Below are positions 1 to 7,466 of a stretch of 7,466 nt of DNA, piece by piece. The notes beneath the pieces are model-generated. The model did not search any database. It saw nothing but the letters and a program-made list of their open reading frames with translations, and had not been told where the DNA came from. The stretch covers positions 1 through 7,466 of the forward strand of contig JAKAIH010000127.1 in the NCBI GenBank assembly GCA_021825225.1, read 5' to 3'. The DNA is from Pseudomonadota bacterium (GTDB lineage Bacteria; Pseudomonadota; Gammaproteobacteria; Burkholderiales; SG8-39). Position numbers and translations under genes: made by a program. Numbering within the stretch: position 1 is the first letter of the stretch; each line of letters begins with the position of its first letter.

Positions 1-783
1 GCGCACGATCACCTTGTCGTCGGACGCGAGTTCGGAATGCGGCTGGCCGTCGAAATGCAGGCGTGCACCGGCAGCGCGCTGCTTGATGGTGATCTCGACC
101 ACACAGCGGTCGCTCACCGTAATCGGCCGATTGGACAGCGTATGCGGACAGACCGGGACCAGGGCGATACCGGGAACATTGGGCTGCAGGATCGGGCCAT
201 TGGACGAAAGCGCATAGGCCGTGGAACCGGTCGGGGTAGCCACGATGATGCCATCGGAGCGCAGGTCGTAGACGAACTGGCCATCGATATGTACCAGGAA
301 TTCGATCATGCGGCCGGTCGCGCCCTTGTTGACCACGATATCGTTGAGCGCATGGGTGCTGAATATCTCCTTCCCGCCGCGCAGTACCTGCGCTTCGAGC
401 ATGGTGCGCTCGCCGATGGTATAGCGGCCCGAGAGCAGCAGCTCGATGGTTTCGCGCATTTGCGAGAATGCGATATCGGTCATGAATCCCAGCCGCCCCT
501 GGTTGACCCCGACCAGCGGCACACCGTGGACCGCCAAGTGGCGCGCAGCCGAAAGCATGCTGCCATCGCCGCCCAGCACCACGGCGAGATCGGCCTGCTC
601 GCCGATGGCCGCGTAATCTGCGGTAGTGAAACTGTTGCTGCCGATATTGGCGGCGGTCTCTTTCTCGATAAGCACGGCGCAACCGCGCTGCTGCAGCAGC
701 GCGGCCAGACCGAGCAGCGACTCGGCGATTTCAGCGGTGTTATAGCGGCCGATCAGCGCGACCGTTTGAAAGGCGGGGGACAT
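1..783 (-). CDS. nadK: NAD kinase (ATP-NAD kinase), 3' end missing
   Basis: NAD kinase phosphorylates NAD+ to NADP+ with ATP in the cytoplasm and sets the NADP(H) supply. The 261 visible residues carry the family's signatures in order: GGDGS (about residues 71-75, diphosphate-binding loop with the catalytic-type Asp73), NQGRLGFMTD (94-103), ALNDIVVNKG (145-154), the conserved run from SDGIIVATPTGSTAY (176-190) to GPIL (196-199), the NRPI motif (218-221) and DGQ (245-247). Bacterial NadK is usually about 290-300 residues, so about 30 C-terminal residues lie beyond the left edge. I chose the ATG whose complement is at 781-783 because it gives the usual start just before TVALIGRYN. An in-frame ATG at 802-804 would add MWFNFNV and has a G-rich stretch before it, so it cannot be ruled out. 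The gene is divergent from hrcA. Confidence is high for identity and moderate for the start. Confidence 0.96.
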   Translation of the reverse strand, partial: MSPAFQTVALIGRYNTAEIAESLLGLAALLQQRGCAVLIEKETAANIGSNSFTTADYAAIGEQADLAVVLGGDGSMLSAARHLAVHGVPLVGVNQGRLGFMTDIAFSQMRETIELLLSGRYTIGERTMLEAQVLRGGKEIFSTHALNDIVVNKGATGRMIEFLVHIDGQFVYDLRSDGIIVATPTGSTAYALSSNGPILQPNVPGIALVPVCPHTLSNRPITVSDRCVVEITIKQRAAGARLHFDGQPHSELASDDKVIVR

Positions 784-786
784 CAC

Positions 787-815
787 ATTGAAATTAAACC
801 ACATCGCCCCCATTT
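787..815 (+). promoter_or_regulatory. Predicted sigma-32 (RpoH) promoter of hrcA
   Basis: ATTGAAA at 787-793 resembles the heat-shock -35 element CTTGAAA (one mismatch). CCCCATTT at 808-815 matches the -10 consensus CCCCATNT fully. From the end of ATTGAA to the -10 is 15 bases. Transcription would start near 822 and leave a leader of about 35 bases before hrcA. The -35 element lies just upstream of the nadK ATG at 783, and the longer nadK form starting at 804 would overlap the promoter. This is a pattern match only, supported by similar sites before grpE and dnaK. Confidence 0.65.
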
Positions 816-819
816 CGTG

Positions 820-850
820 TTGATGGAGACGAGTAATTTTTCGGTAGAAT
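820..850 (+). promoter_or_regulatory. Possible weak housekeeping (sigma-70) promoter before hrcA
   Basis: TTGATG at 820-825 and TAGAAT at 845-850 resemble -35 and -10 elements (4/6 and 5/6 matches), with a long spacer of 19 bases. A start 6-7 bases after the -10 would fall at about 856-857, on or next to the hrcA ATG, which would give a leaderless or nearly leaderless message. No good Shine-Dalgarno sequence precedes hrcA, which is compatible with this. The evidence is weak and the match could be chance. Confidence 0.25.
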
Positions 851-856
851 GCGAGC

Positions 857-1876
857 ATGCTTGACCGCCGCGCCCAAATTCTGCTCAAGACCCTGGTGGA
901 GCGCTACATTGCCGAAGGCCAGCCGGTAGGCTCGCGCGCGCTGTCGCGCTATTCCGGCCTGGATCTGTCGCCGGCGACGATACGCAACATCATGTCGGAT
1001 CTCGAGGAGTTGGGATTCATCTCCAGCCCGCATACCTCGGCCGGGCGCATACCCACGCCGCGCGGCTACCGCGTTTTTGTCGACACCCTGCTTACGATCA
1101 AGCCCCTGGAGCAGGTCGAGCTGAGGGAGATCGAAGGCAATCTGCACCCGGACAACCCGCAACGCCTGATCAATTCGGCCTCGCAACTGCTGTCGCAGCT
1201 GTCGCACTTTGCCGGCGTGGTGGCGTCGCCGCGGCGCAAGAGCGCCGCTTTTCGCCACATCGAGTTTCTCGCGCTTTCGGAAAAGCGCATTCTGCTCATC
1301 ATCGTCACCCCGGACGGAGACGTGCAGAACCGGATTTTGTTTACCGAAAGGACCTATACGCCGGCCCAGCTCACCATGGCCGCGAACTTCCTCAACCAGA
1401 ATTACGCCGGATTCACATTCGACGAAATCCGCCGCCGGGTGCGGGACGAATTGCGGCAACTGCACCAGGACATGTCCTCTCTCATGACCGCAGCGCTGGA
1501 TGCGGGCAAGCAGGCCCTGAACGAAGACAACGAGAACTACATCATTTCGGGAGAGAAGAACCTGCTCGACTCGACCGACCTCTCCTCCAACATGGCACGG
1601 CTGCGCGAACTGTTCGAGCTGTTCGACAAGAAGACGCTGTTCGTGCAAATCCTCGACATGAGCACGCGCGCGCAAGGGGTGCAGATTTTCATCGGCGGCG
1701 AATCCGGCGCCTCGGTGCTCGACGAGTGCAGCGTGGTCACCGCGCCCTACACCGTGGACGGGCAGGTGGTCGGCACCGTGGGCGTCATCGGACCGACGCG
1801 CATGGCTTATGAACGCGTGATTCCCATCGTCGACATCACCGCGAAGCTGCTCTCCAGCGCGCTTTCGGGCTACTGA
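857..1876 (+). CDS. hrcA: Heat-inducible transcription repressor HrcA
   Basis: HrcA is a dimeric repressor that binds CIRCE operators of chaperone genes; in other bacteria its activity depends on the GroE chaperonin. The 339-residue product has the normal length. Residues 1-75 form the N-terminal winged-helix DNA-binding domain, with the family-typical VGSRALS (24-30), the recognition region [16 protein letters not shown] (38-53) and the wing [12 protein letters not shown] (61-72). A GAF-like central domain with the dimerisation insert follows, and the C-terminal region has FIGGES (278-283) and [18 protein letters not shown] (306-323), both typical of HrcA. The ATG at 857 gives the usual start [18 protein letters not shown]. 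No strong Shine-Dalgarno sequence precedes it. A sigma-32-like promoter lies upstream and hemH follows after 20 bases, probably in the same transcript. No CIRCE element was seen in the window, so its target is probably elsewhere. Confidence 0.97.
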   Translation: MLDRRAQILLKTLVERYIAEGQPVGSRALSRYSGLDLSPATIRNIMSDLEELGFISSPHTSAGRIPTPRGYRVFVDTLLTIKPLEQVELREIEGNLHPDNPQRLINSASQLLSQLSHFAGVVASPRRKSAAFRHIEFLALSEKRILLIIVTPDGDVQNRILFTERTYTPAQLTMAANFLNQNYAGFTFDEIRRRVRDELRQLHQDMSSLMTAALDAGKQALNEDNENYIISGEKNLLDSTDLSSNMARLRELFELFDKKTLFVQILDMSTRAQGVQIFIGGESGASVLDECSVVTAPYTVDGQVVGTVGVIGPTRMAYERVIPIVDITAKLLSSALSGY

Positions 1877-1896
1877 CCGGTCTGCAGCCACAGCCC

Positions 1897-2988
1897 ATGC
1901 CCTATCTGGCCGAACCAGCCTTTGCGCACGGCACGCCGGCGCGCACCGCGATCCTGCTGGTCAATCTGGGCACGCCCGATGCGCCTACGCGCGCGGCGGT
2001 GCGCCGCTACCTGAAGGAGTTCCTGTCCGATCCGCGCGTGGTCGAAATTCCGCGGCCACTGTGGTGGCTGATCCTGAACGGTGTGATCCTCAACCTGCGG
2101 CCGGCGAAATCCGCGGCCAAGTACGCCCTGATCTGGGACCAGGAAGGCTCCCCGCTCAAGGTGCATACCGAGCGCCAGGCAAAGCTGCTGCGCGGTTATC
2201 TGGGCGCGCAAGGCCACTCGGCGCTGGTGGTGGATTTCGCCATGCGTTACGGCGAGCCCTCGATCGATGCAGTGCTCGCGCGCCTGAAACAACAACGCTG
2301 CGAGCGCATTCTGGTGCTGCCGCTGTATCCGCAATACGCCGCCAGCACCACGGCCACCGCGCTCGACGCCGTGTCGGCCTGCCTGCGGCGCACGCGCAAT
2401 ATTCCGGAGCTGCGCATGCTCAGGCACTTCCACGACCATCCGGCCTATATTGCGGCACTGGCCGAGGGTGTGCGCAGGCACTGGGCGCAACTGGGCAAAC
2501 CGGACAAGCTGCTGATGAGCTTTCACGGACTGCCGCGCTTTACCCTGGAGCGCGGCGATCCTTATCACTGCGACTGCCAGAAGACTGCGCGCCTGTTGGC
2601 CGAGGCGCTGGCGCTGGCGCCGGAGCAATACCAGCTCAGCTTCCAGTCGCGCTTCGGGCGTGCCGAGTGGCTGCAACCCTATACTGCGGCGACGCTGGCG
2701 CAGTGGGGCAGGCAGGGGGTGCGCCGGGTCGATGTGGTCTGCCCCGGTTTCGTCGCCGACTGCCTGGAGACTCTGGAAGAGATCGGCATGGAATGCAGGG
2801 CTGAATTCCTCAATGCAGGCGGCAAGGAGTTCCATCTCATCCCCTGCCTCAACGAAAGCGATGCCTGGATCCAGGCGCTGGCGCAAATCGCGCTGGAGCA
2901 CGCACGCGGCTGGGGCGAGCCCGTCCCGGACGCCGGCGCGCTGGCGCGTTCACGCGAGCGCGCCAAAGCTCTGGGCGCCGCAGCCTAG
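1897..2988 (+). CDS. hemH: Ferrochelatase (protohaem ferro-lyase)
   Basis: Ferrochelatase inserts Fe2+ into protoporphyrin IX to make protohaem, the last step of haem synthesis; in Gram-negative bacteria it acts at or near the inner membrane. The 363-residue product is full length. Recognisable parts are [12 protein letters not shown] (20-31), the hydrophobic porphyrin-lip region around [15 protein letters not shown] (52-66), [15 protein letters not shown] (84-98), [14 protein letters not shown] (141-154), and the SFHGLP motif (208-213) with His210 as the likely metal-binding catalytic histidine. [15 protein letters not shown] (282-296) contains Glu291, which by family alignment matches the second active-site acid. 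The C-terminal cysteines that bind the [2Fe-2S] cluster in animal enzymes are absent. The start gives the usual N-terminus, but no clear Shine-Dalgarno precedes it. With only 20 bases after hrcA, it may be translated by coupling to hrcA. Confidence 0.97.
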   Translation: MPYLAEPAFAHGTPARTAILLVNLGTPDAPTRAAVRRYLKEFLSDPRVVEIPRPLWWLILNGVILNLRPAKSAAKYALIWDQEGSPLKVHTERQAKLLRGYLGAQGHSALVVDFAMRYGEPSIDAVLARLKQQRCERILVLPLYPQYAASTTATALDAVSACLRRTRNIPELRMLRHFHDHPAYIAALAEGVRRHWAQLGKPDKLLMSFHGLPRFTLERGDPYHCDCQKTARLLAEALALAPEQYQLSFQSRFGRAEWLQPYTAATLAQWGRQGVRRVDVVCPGFVADCLETLEEIGMECRAEFLNAGGKEFHLIPCLNESDAWIQALAQIALEHARGWGEPVPDAGALARSRERAKALGAAA

Positions 2989-3002
2989 CTACGCCGCCCC
3001 TG

Positions 3003-3032
3003 GCGTCGCACGCCTGCGCAGGAGCCCGACGC
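3003..3032. repeat. Imperfect dyad between hemH and grpE
   Basis: GCGTCG (3003-3008) pairs with CGACGC (3027-3032). Nested at exactly the same centre is a perfect 10-base palindrome, CCTGCGCAGG (3013-3022). The two parts are separated by mostly unpaired stretches of four bases on each side. No run of T follows, so this is not a standard intrinsic terminator. It could be a weak transcript hairpin or a protein-binding dyad, or a chance result of G+C-rich sequence. Confidence 0.3.
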
Positions 3033-3054
3033 GCAAGGAATACCGGTCCAGCCA

Positions 3055-3082
3055 CTTGAAATGCGCCGGCTAGTCCCCATTT
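3055..3082 (+). promoter_or_regulatory. Predicted sigma-32 (RpoH) promoter of grpE
   Basis: CTTGAAA at 3055-3061 matches the heat-shock -35 consensus fully, and CCCCATTT at 3075-3082 matches the -10 consensus CCCCATNT fully. They are 14 bases apart counted from CTTGAA, inside the range known for RpoH. The predicted start is near 3089, giving a leader of about 27 bases with a Shine-Dalgarno sequence before grpE. It is the best of the three such sites here and would let grpE be heat-induced independently of hrcA and hemH. Confidence 0.8.
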
Positions 3083-3104
3083 GCCAAAAGGTTATTCAAA
3101 GACT

Positions 3105-3109
3105 AGAGG
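3105..3109 (+). promoter_or_regulatory. Ribosome binding site deciding the grpE start
   Basis: AGAGG lies three bases before an ATG at 3113 and six bases before a second, in-frame ATG at 3116. The six-base spacing is the more favourable, so 3116 is preferred as the grpE start. Confidence 0.6.
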
Positions 3110-3115
3110 CAAATG

Positions 3116-3670
3116 ATGGCGGATCAAGAACCTGAAATCTCCCAAACCGCGGCAGCCCAGAACGCAGGCGCGTCCCCAGGCAACGCAGAACCCGGACCCG
3201 AGGAGCAAGCCGGCCCGGAGGAGCAGTTGCGGCTCGCCGAACAGAAGGCCCAGGAACACCTGGATTCCTGGCTGCGCGCCAAGGCCGAGACCGAGAACCT
3301 GCGCCGGCGTGCGCAAGCCGATATCGCCAGCGCGCACAAATACGCCGTGGAAAACCTGGCCGAAGCGCTGCTGCCGGTCAGGGACAGCCTGGAAGCGGCG
3401 CTGGCGATCGAAAATATCACGCTGGAGAGCCTGAAGAGCGGCGTGGAACTGACCCTGAAGCAGCTCAATGCCGTGTTCGAAAAGGCCAATCTCAGGGAAA
3501 TCAACCCGGTCAACGAGAAATTCGACCCGCACCGGCACCAGGCCATGACCATGGTCGAGCATCCGGGCGAGCCCAACCAGGTGGTCAATGTGATGCAGAA
3601 GGGCTATCTGCTGCACGAGCGCGTCGTGCGGCCCGCCCTGGTGACGGTGTCGAAGTCAAAAGACGCTTGA
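3116..3670 (+). CDS. grpE: GrpE, nucleotide exchange factor of DnaK
   Basis: GrpE is a cytoplasmic dimer that releases ADP from DnaK so the chaperone can rebind ATP and free its client; in E. coli it also acts as a thermosensor. The 184 residues fit the family's length. Residues 1-40 are a low-complexity, Glu-, Pro- and Ala-rich tail, expected to be disordered. About 38-100 is a long helix with coiled-coil character, including the typical [12 protein letters not shown] (54-65). A four-helix-bundle region follows (about 100-125), and then the beta domain that contacts DnaK, with [12 protein letters not shown] (133-144) and [16 protein letters not shown] (159-174). The start could be one codon earlier, at 3113, but the 3116 ATG is better spaced from AGAGG. 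The stop codon overlaps the -35 element of the predicted dnaK promoter. Confidence 0.97.
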   Translation: MADQEPEISQTAAAQNAGASPGNAEPGPEEQAGPEEQLRLAEQKAQEHLDSWLRAKAETENLRRRAQADIASAHKYAVENLAEALLPVRDSLEAALAIENITLESLKSGVELTLKQLNAVFEKANLREINPVNEKFDPHRHQAMTMVEHPGEPNQVVNVMQKGYLLHERVVRPALVTVSKSKDA

Positions 3671-3693
3671 AGCGCAGGGATTTAACCCCACAT
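3666..3693 (+). promoter_or_regulatory. Predicted sigma-32 (RpoH) promoter of dnaK
   Basis: CTTGAA at 3666-3671 is a full match to the core -35 element and includes the grpE stop codon (3668-3670). CCCCACAT at 3686-3693 matches the -10 consensus CCCCATNT except at one base. The 14-base spacing equals that of the grpE promoter. The predicted start near 3700 gives a leader of about 30 bases carrying GAGGAA. The weaker -10 makes this less certain than the grpE site. Confidence 0.6.
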
Positions 3694-3718
3694 TCCTGTC
3701 AGGCAAATTTAATTCATC

Positions 3719-3724
3719 GAGGAA
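3719..3724 (+). promoter_or_regulatory. Strong ribosome binding site of dnaK
   Basis: GAGGAA is a good Shine-Dalgarno sequence six bases before the dnaK ATG at 3731. It is the strongest such site in the window, in keeping with the high DnaK output usual in bacteria. Confidence 0.8.
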
Positions 3725-3730
3725 CACATT

Positions 3731-5653
<1,923 letters not shown>

Positions 5654-5675
5654 GACTCTGCACCCGGGGCACTGA

Positions 5676-5705
5676 GGGGCGAGGCGTGATAGCCTCGCCC
5701 CTTTT
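5676..5705 (+). terminator. Intrinsic terminator between dnaK and dnaJ
   Basis: GGGGCGAGGC (5676-5685) and GCCTCGCCCC (5692-5701) form a perfect 10-bp, G+C-rich stem with a six-base loop (GTGATA), followed directly by TTTT (5702-5705). It starts 22 bases after the dnaK stop codon. The stem is strong but the T run is short, so termination may be partial. That would let some transcription read into dnaJ, which has no obvious promoter of its own. Confidence 0.85.
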
Positions 5706-5742
5706 GCCGTTGCCCCCCCACTGCTAACCATTCAAGAAACCC

Positions 5743-6867
5743 ATGGCAAAGCGCGACTACTACGAAGTACTGGGTGTCAATCGCGACGCGGACGAAGACG
5801 CGATCAAGAAGGCTTACCGCAAGCTCGCGATGAAACATCACCCGGACCGCAACCCGGAAGACAAGGGCAAGTCGGAGGAGAAATTCAAGGAGGCGAAGGA
5901 AGCCTACGAGATGCTTTCCGACGCCGAAAAGCGCGCCGCCTATGACCGTTATGGCCATGCCGGCGTCGACCCGTCCGCCGGAGCCGGCGCACAGGGCGCC
6001 GGTTTCTCCAATTTCGCCGACGCCTTCGGCGACATTTTCGGCGACATCTTCGGGCAGGCGCGCGGCGGCCGTTCGAGCGTCTACCGTGGCGCCGATTTGC
6101 GCTACAACCTCGAGATCTCGCTCGAAGCCGCGGCGCACGGCACCGAGACCAAGATCCGCATTCCGACCATGGACGAATGCTCCACCTGCCACGGTTCGGG
6201 CGCGAAACCCGGCACCCAGCCCAAGACCTGCCCGACCTGCGGCGGGCAGGGCCAGGTACGCATGCAGCAGGGATTCTTCTCCATCCAGCAGGCCTGCCCC
6301 AAGTGCCACGGCACCGGCAAGATCATCGCCGACCCCTGCTCGAGCTGCCAGGGCGCCGGGCGCATCAAGCAGCACAAGACTCTGGCGGTCAAGATTCCGG
6401 CGGGCGTGGACGAGGGCGACCGCATTCGTTTGAGCGGCGAGGGCGAGGCCGGCGTCAACGGCGGGCCGCCGGGCGATCTGTACGTGCAGTTGCATCTGAA
6501 ACCGCATGCGGTATTCCAGCGCGACCACGACGACCTGCATTGCGAAATGCCGGTCAGCTTCACCGTGGCTGCCCTGGGCGGAGAGATCGAAATCCCGACG
6601 CTCTCGGGTTCGGCCAGGATCAAGATCCCGGCCGAAACCCAGAGCGGCAAGATCTTTCGCCTGCGCGGCAAAGGCATCAAGGGCGTGCGCAGCCATGCCC
6701 ACGGCGACCTGCTATGCCATGTGGTGGTCGAAACCCCGGTACACCTCACCGAGCGGCAGAAGGAACTCCTGCGCGAGCTCGAGGCGATCAACGTGAACGA
6801 TTCAGACCGGCACAACCCGCGCGCCAAGTCCTGGATGGACAAGGTCAAAGAATTTTTCGCTGAATAG
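5743..6867 (+). CDS. dnaJ: Chaperone DnaJ (Hsp40, class A)
   Basis: DnaJ binds unfolded proteins, passes them to DnaK and stimulates its ATPase. All parts of a class A Hsp40 are present in the 374 residues. The J domain (about 1-70) has the HPD motif at 33-35, needed for DnaK stimulation. A Gly- and Phe-rich linker follows (about 74-115, with repeated DIFG). Four zinc-binding CxxCxGxG repeats are at 146-153, 163-170, 185-192 and 199-206, all cysteines intact. Two C-terminal beta domains and a short dimerisation helix end in KVKEFFAE. The start gives the standard [12 protein letters not shown]; only a weak AAGAAA (5734-5739) precedes it. The terminator after dnaK and the lack of a clear promoter suggest expression by read-through. 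The stop codon lies within a 12-bp hairpin. Confidence 0.99.
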   Translation: MAKRDYYEVLGVNRDADEDAIKKAYRKLAMKHHPDRNPEDKGKSEEKFKEAKEAYEMLSDAEKRAAYDRYGHAGVDPSAGAGAQGAGFSNFADAFGDIFGDIFGQARGGRSSVYRGADLRYNLEISLEAAAHGTETKIRIPTMDECSTCHGSGAKPGTQPKTCPTCGGQGQVRMQQGFFSIQQACPKCHGTGKIIADPCSSCQGAGRIKQHKTLAVKIPAGVDEGDRIRLSGEGEAGVNGGPPGDLYVQLHLKPHAVFQRDHDDLHCEMPVSFTVAALGGEIEIPTLSGSARIKIPAETQSGKIFRLRGKGIKGVRSHAHGDLLCHVVVETPVHLTERQKELLRELEAINVNDSDRHNPRAKSWMDKVKEFFAE

Positions 6868-6877
6868 CGAGAAATTC
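6850..6877. terminator. Hairpin overlapping the dnaJ stop codon, possible weak terminator
   Basis: GAATTTTTCGCT (6850-6861) pairs with AGCGAGAAATTC (6866-6877) around a GAAT loop, giving a 12-bp stem with one G-T pair. The dnaJ TAG (6865-6867) sits at the loop and right arm. No T run follows on the plus strand; read leftwards from cysS, the stem is followed by TTTG. It may protect or define a transcript 3' end, but it is not a standard terminator, and the type label is the nearest available. Confidence 0.4.
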
Positions 6878-6959
6878 CCTATATACGGACAGGATGCATC
6901 GAGCCGCGGCGACAGAGCTCGTATAAGCGCCAGCCCAAACCGCTTTTGCTTTTCTCCAT

Positions 6960-7012
6960 AACCGCGTTTTCTGTACGGATACGCTTTTTATCATCGTACA
7001 GAAAACGTGGTT
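6960..7012. repeat. Long near-perfect inverted repeat between dnaJ and cysS
   Basis: The left arm AACCGCGTTTTCTGTACG (6960-6977) and right arm CGTACAGAAAACGTGGTT (6995-7012) pair over 18 bases with a single G-T wobble, 13 bp of them contiguous and perfect (6965-6977 with 6995-7007). The 17-base spacer can add a GATA/TATC pairing (6978-6981 with 6989-6992). No T run follows on either strand, so it is not a standard intrinsic terminator, although its place between convergent genes suggests a role in ending both transcripts. It could also be one copy of a dispersed repeat. The rest of the 208-base spacer (6868-7075) shows no convincing gene; small open frames there have no support. Confidence 0.75.
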
Positions 7013-7075
7013 GGCGCGCGCAGCACGCAAGTCCGCTGAGGGACCCAAGACGTCGCATATAGCGCCGCGAAAAAC

Positions 7076-7466
7076 TCAAGCCCGGCGCCAGGTCGTCCCC
7101 TGTGGCGTGTCCTCGAGCACGATACCTGCAGTCAGCAATTCCTTGCGGATACGGTCGGCATCGGCGTAGTTTTTCGCCTTCTTGGCCGCTGCGCGGGCCG
7201 CAATCATCTGGTCAATTTGGTCGCGGCTTTCCGTCGACGAAGACGCGTTAACGGCGGCCTGCCCGGCCTCACTTGCGTCGCACGGCGCACGCCCCTGCAG
7301 GAATGCGATCGCATCCTGACCGAGCAGCCCGAGGGTCCCACCCAGCGCCTTCAACAGACCCGAGCTGGCCGCCGACTTGCTGCGATTCGCCTCAGCCGCC
7401 AGATCGAACAATACTGCCATGGCCTCCGGGGTGTTGAAGTCGTCGTCCATTGCCGCCCTGAAGCGG
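7076..7466 (-). CDS. cysS: Cysteinyl-tRNA synthetase, C-terminal part only
   Basis: Cysteinyl-tRNA synthetase charges tRNA-Cys with cysteine in the cytoplasm; it is a class I synthetase. Only the last 129 residues or so are present, because the gene runs off the right edge. The visible part begins with [20 protein letters not shown], the well-conserved family segment leading into the DALR-type anticodon-binding helical domain. It continues with [14 protein letters not shown] and ends with [20 protein letters not shown] and the classic terminus [16 protein letters not shown]. The catalytic HIGH and KMSKS motifs and the zinc ligands would lie in the missing 5' part. A stretch of about 28 residues around [18 protein letters not shown] is Ala- and Ser-rich and low in conservation, as usual for the loop at this place. 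The gene converges on dnaJ. Confidence 0.95.
   Translation of the reverse strand, partial: RFRAAMDDDFNTPEAMAVLFDLAAEANRSKSAASSGLLKALGGTLGLLGQDAIAFLQGRAPCDASEAGQAAVNASSSTESRDQIDQMIAARAAAKKAKNYADADRIRKELLTAGIVLEDTPQGTTWRRA

Noticed and set aside
37..864. Long open frame on the plus strand opposite nadK
   Set aside because: It is the shadow of nadK: the minus-strand frame carries all NAD kinase motifs, while this one has no recognisable family and no good ribosome site.
1722..1734. GAGTGC within hrcA with a nearby GTGCTC, as a possible internal CIRCE
   Set aside because: The spacing and outer bases do not fit the operator, and the bases are explained by conserved HrcA coding sequence.
794..2901. 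Two long minus-strand open frames opposite hrcA and hemH
   Set aside because: Their sequences are rich in Arg, His and Gln, as expected when a G+C-rich gene is read on its antisense strand, and the plus-strand genes are unmistakable.
5719..5727. CACTGCTAA resembling the right half of a CIRCE operator before dnaJ
   Set aside because: It has two mismatches to GAGTGCTAA, and the position where the left half should be (5701-5709) does not resemble TTAGCACTC.
6880..6885. TATATA as a -10 element of a small RNA in the convergent spacer
   Set aside because: No acceptable -35 element lies at the right distance on either strand.
6956..7016. Inverted repeat read as an integron attC-like recombination site (AAC and GTT at the outer ends)
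   Set aside because: Only 5 of 7 bases fit each core site (RYYYAAC, GTTRRRY), there is no integrase or gene cassette nearby, and the flanks are core housekeeping genes.
7031..7044. GTCC/GGAC pairing as a cysS terminator
   Set aside because: The stem is only four bases and no T run follows in the direction of cysS transcription.
6845..7079. Minus-strand open frames of 66-67 codons in the dnaJ-cysS spacer
   Set aside because: They overlap the dnaJ end or the inverted repeat, overlap each other in different frames and show no family likeness or clear ribosome site.

Overview
The window is ordinary, conserved chromosome from a proteobacterium, most likely a betaproteobacterium. The base composition is G+C-rich. 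The gene order (nadK divergent from hrcA, then hemH, grpE, dnaK, dnaJ, with cysS convergent) and the protein sequences fit that class; the lineage call rests on recalled gene order and general family likeness, not on a database search. I found no phage, transposon, CRISPR array, tRNA or rRNA gene. No previously undescribed gene system is visible.

Layout. Positions 1-783 (minus) hold most of an NAD kinase gene whose 3' end lies beyond the left edge. A short divergent spacer (784-856) separates it from hrcA (857-1876, plus), the winged-helix heat-shock repressor. Ferrochelatase hemH (1897-2988) follows after 20 bases. Then come grpE (3116-3670), dnaK (3731-5653) and dnaJ (5743-6867), the complete Hsp70 chaperone set. 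A 208-base convergent spacer (6868-7075) with strong dyad symmetry separates dnaJ from the 3' end of cysS (7076-7466, minus), cut by the right edge.

Control. Three separate sites match the RpoH (sigma-32) heat-shock promoter pattern, a TTGAA-type -35 element followed 14-15 bases later by a CCCC-type -10 element. They lie just before hrcA, grpE and dnaK, and each would give a leader of roughly 27-35 bases. No CIRCE operator (TTAGCACTC-N9-GAGTGCTAA), the usual HrcA binding site, was found by eye. The picture is therefore a sigma-32-driven DnaK locus whose HrcA product probably acts elsewhere, for example on groESL. A clear intrinsic terminator sits between dnaK and dnaJ, and no clear promoter follows it, so dnaJ probably depends on read-through and would be made in smaller amounts than dnaK.

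How the genes work together: DnaK folds proteins in an ATP cycle, DnaJ delivers clients and stimulates ATP hydrolysis, GrpE releases ADP, and HrcA is the heat-shock repressor. HemH (last step of haem synthesis), NadK (NADP supply) and CysS (cysteine charging of tRNA) are housekeeping genes next to the chaperone cluster. The most unusual sequence is an 18-bp, almost perfect inverted repeat at 6960-7012, between dnaJ and cysS.
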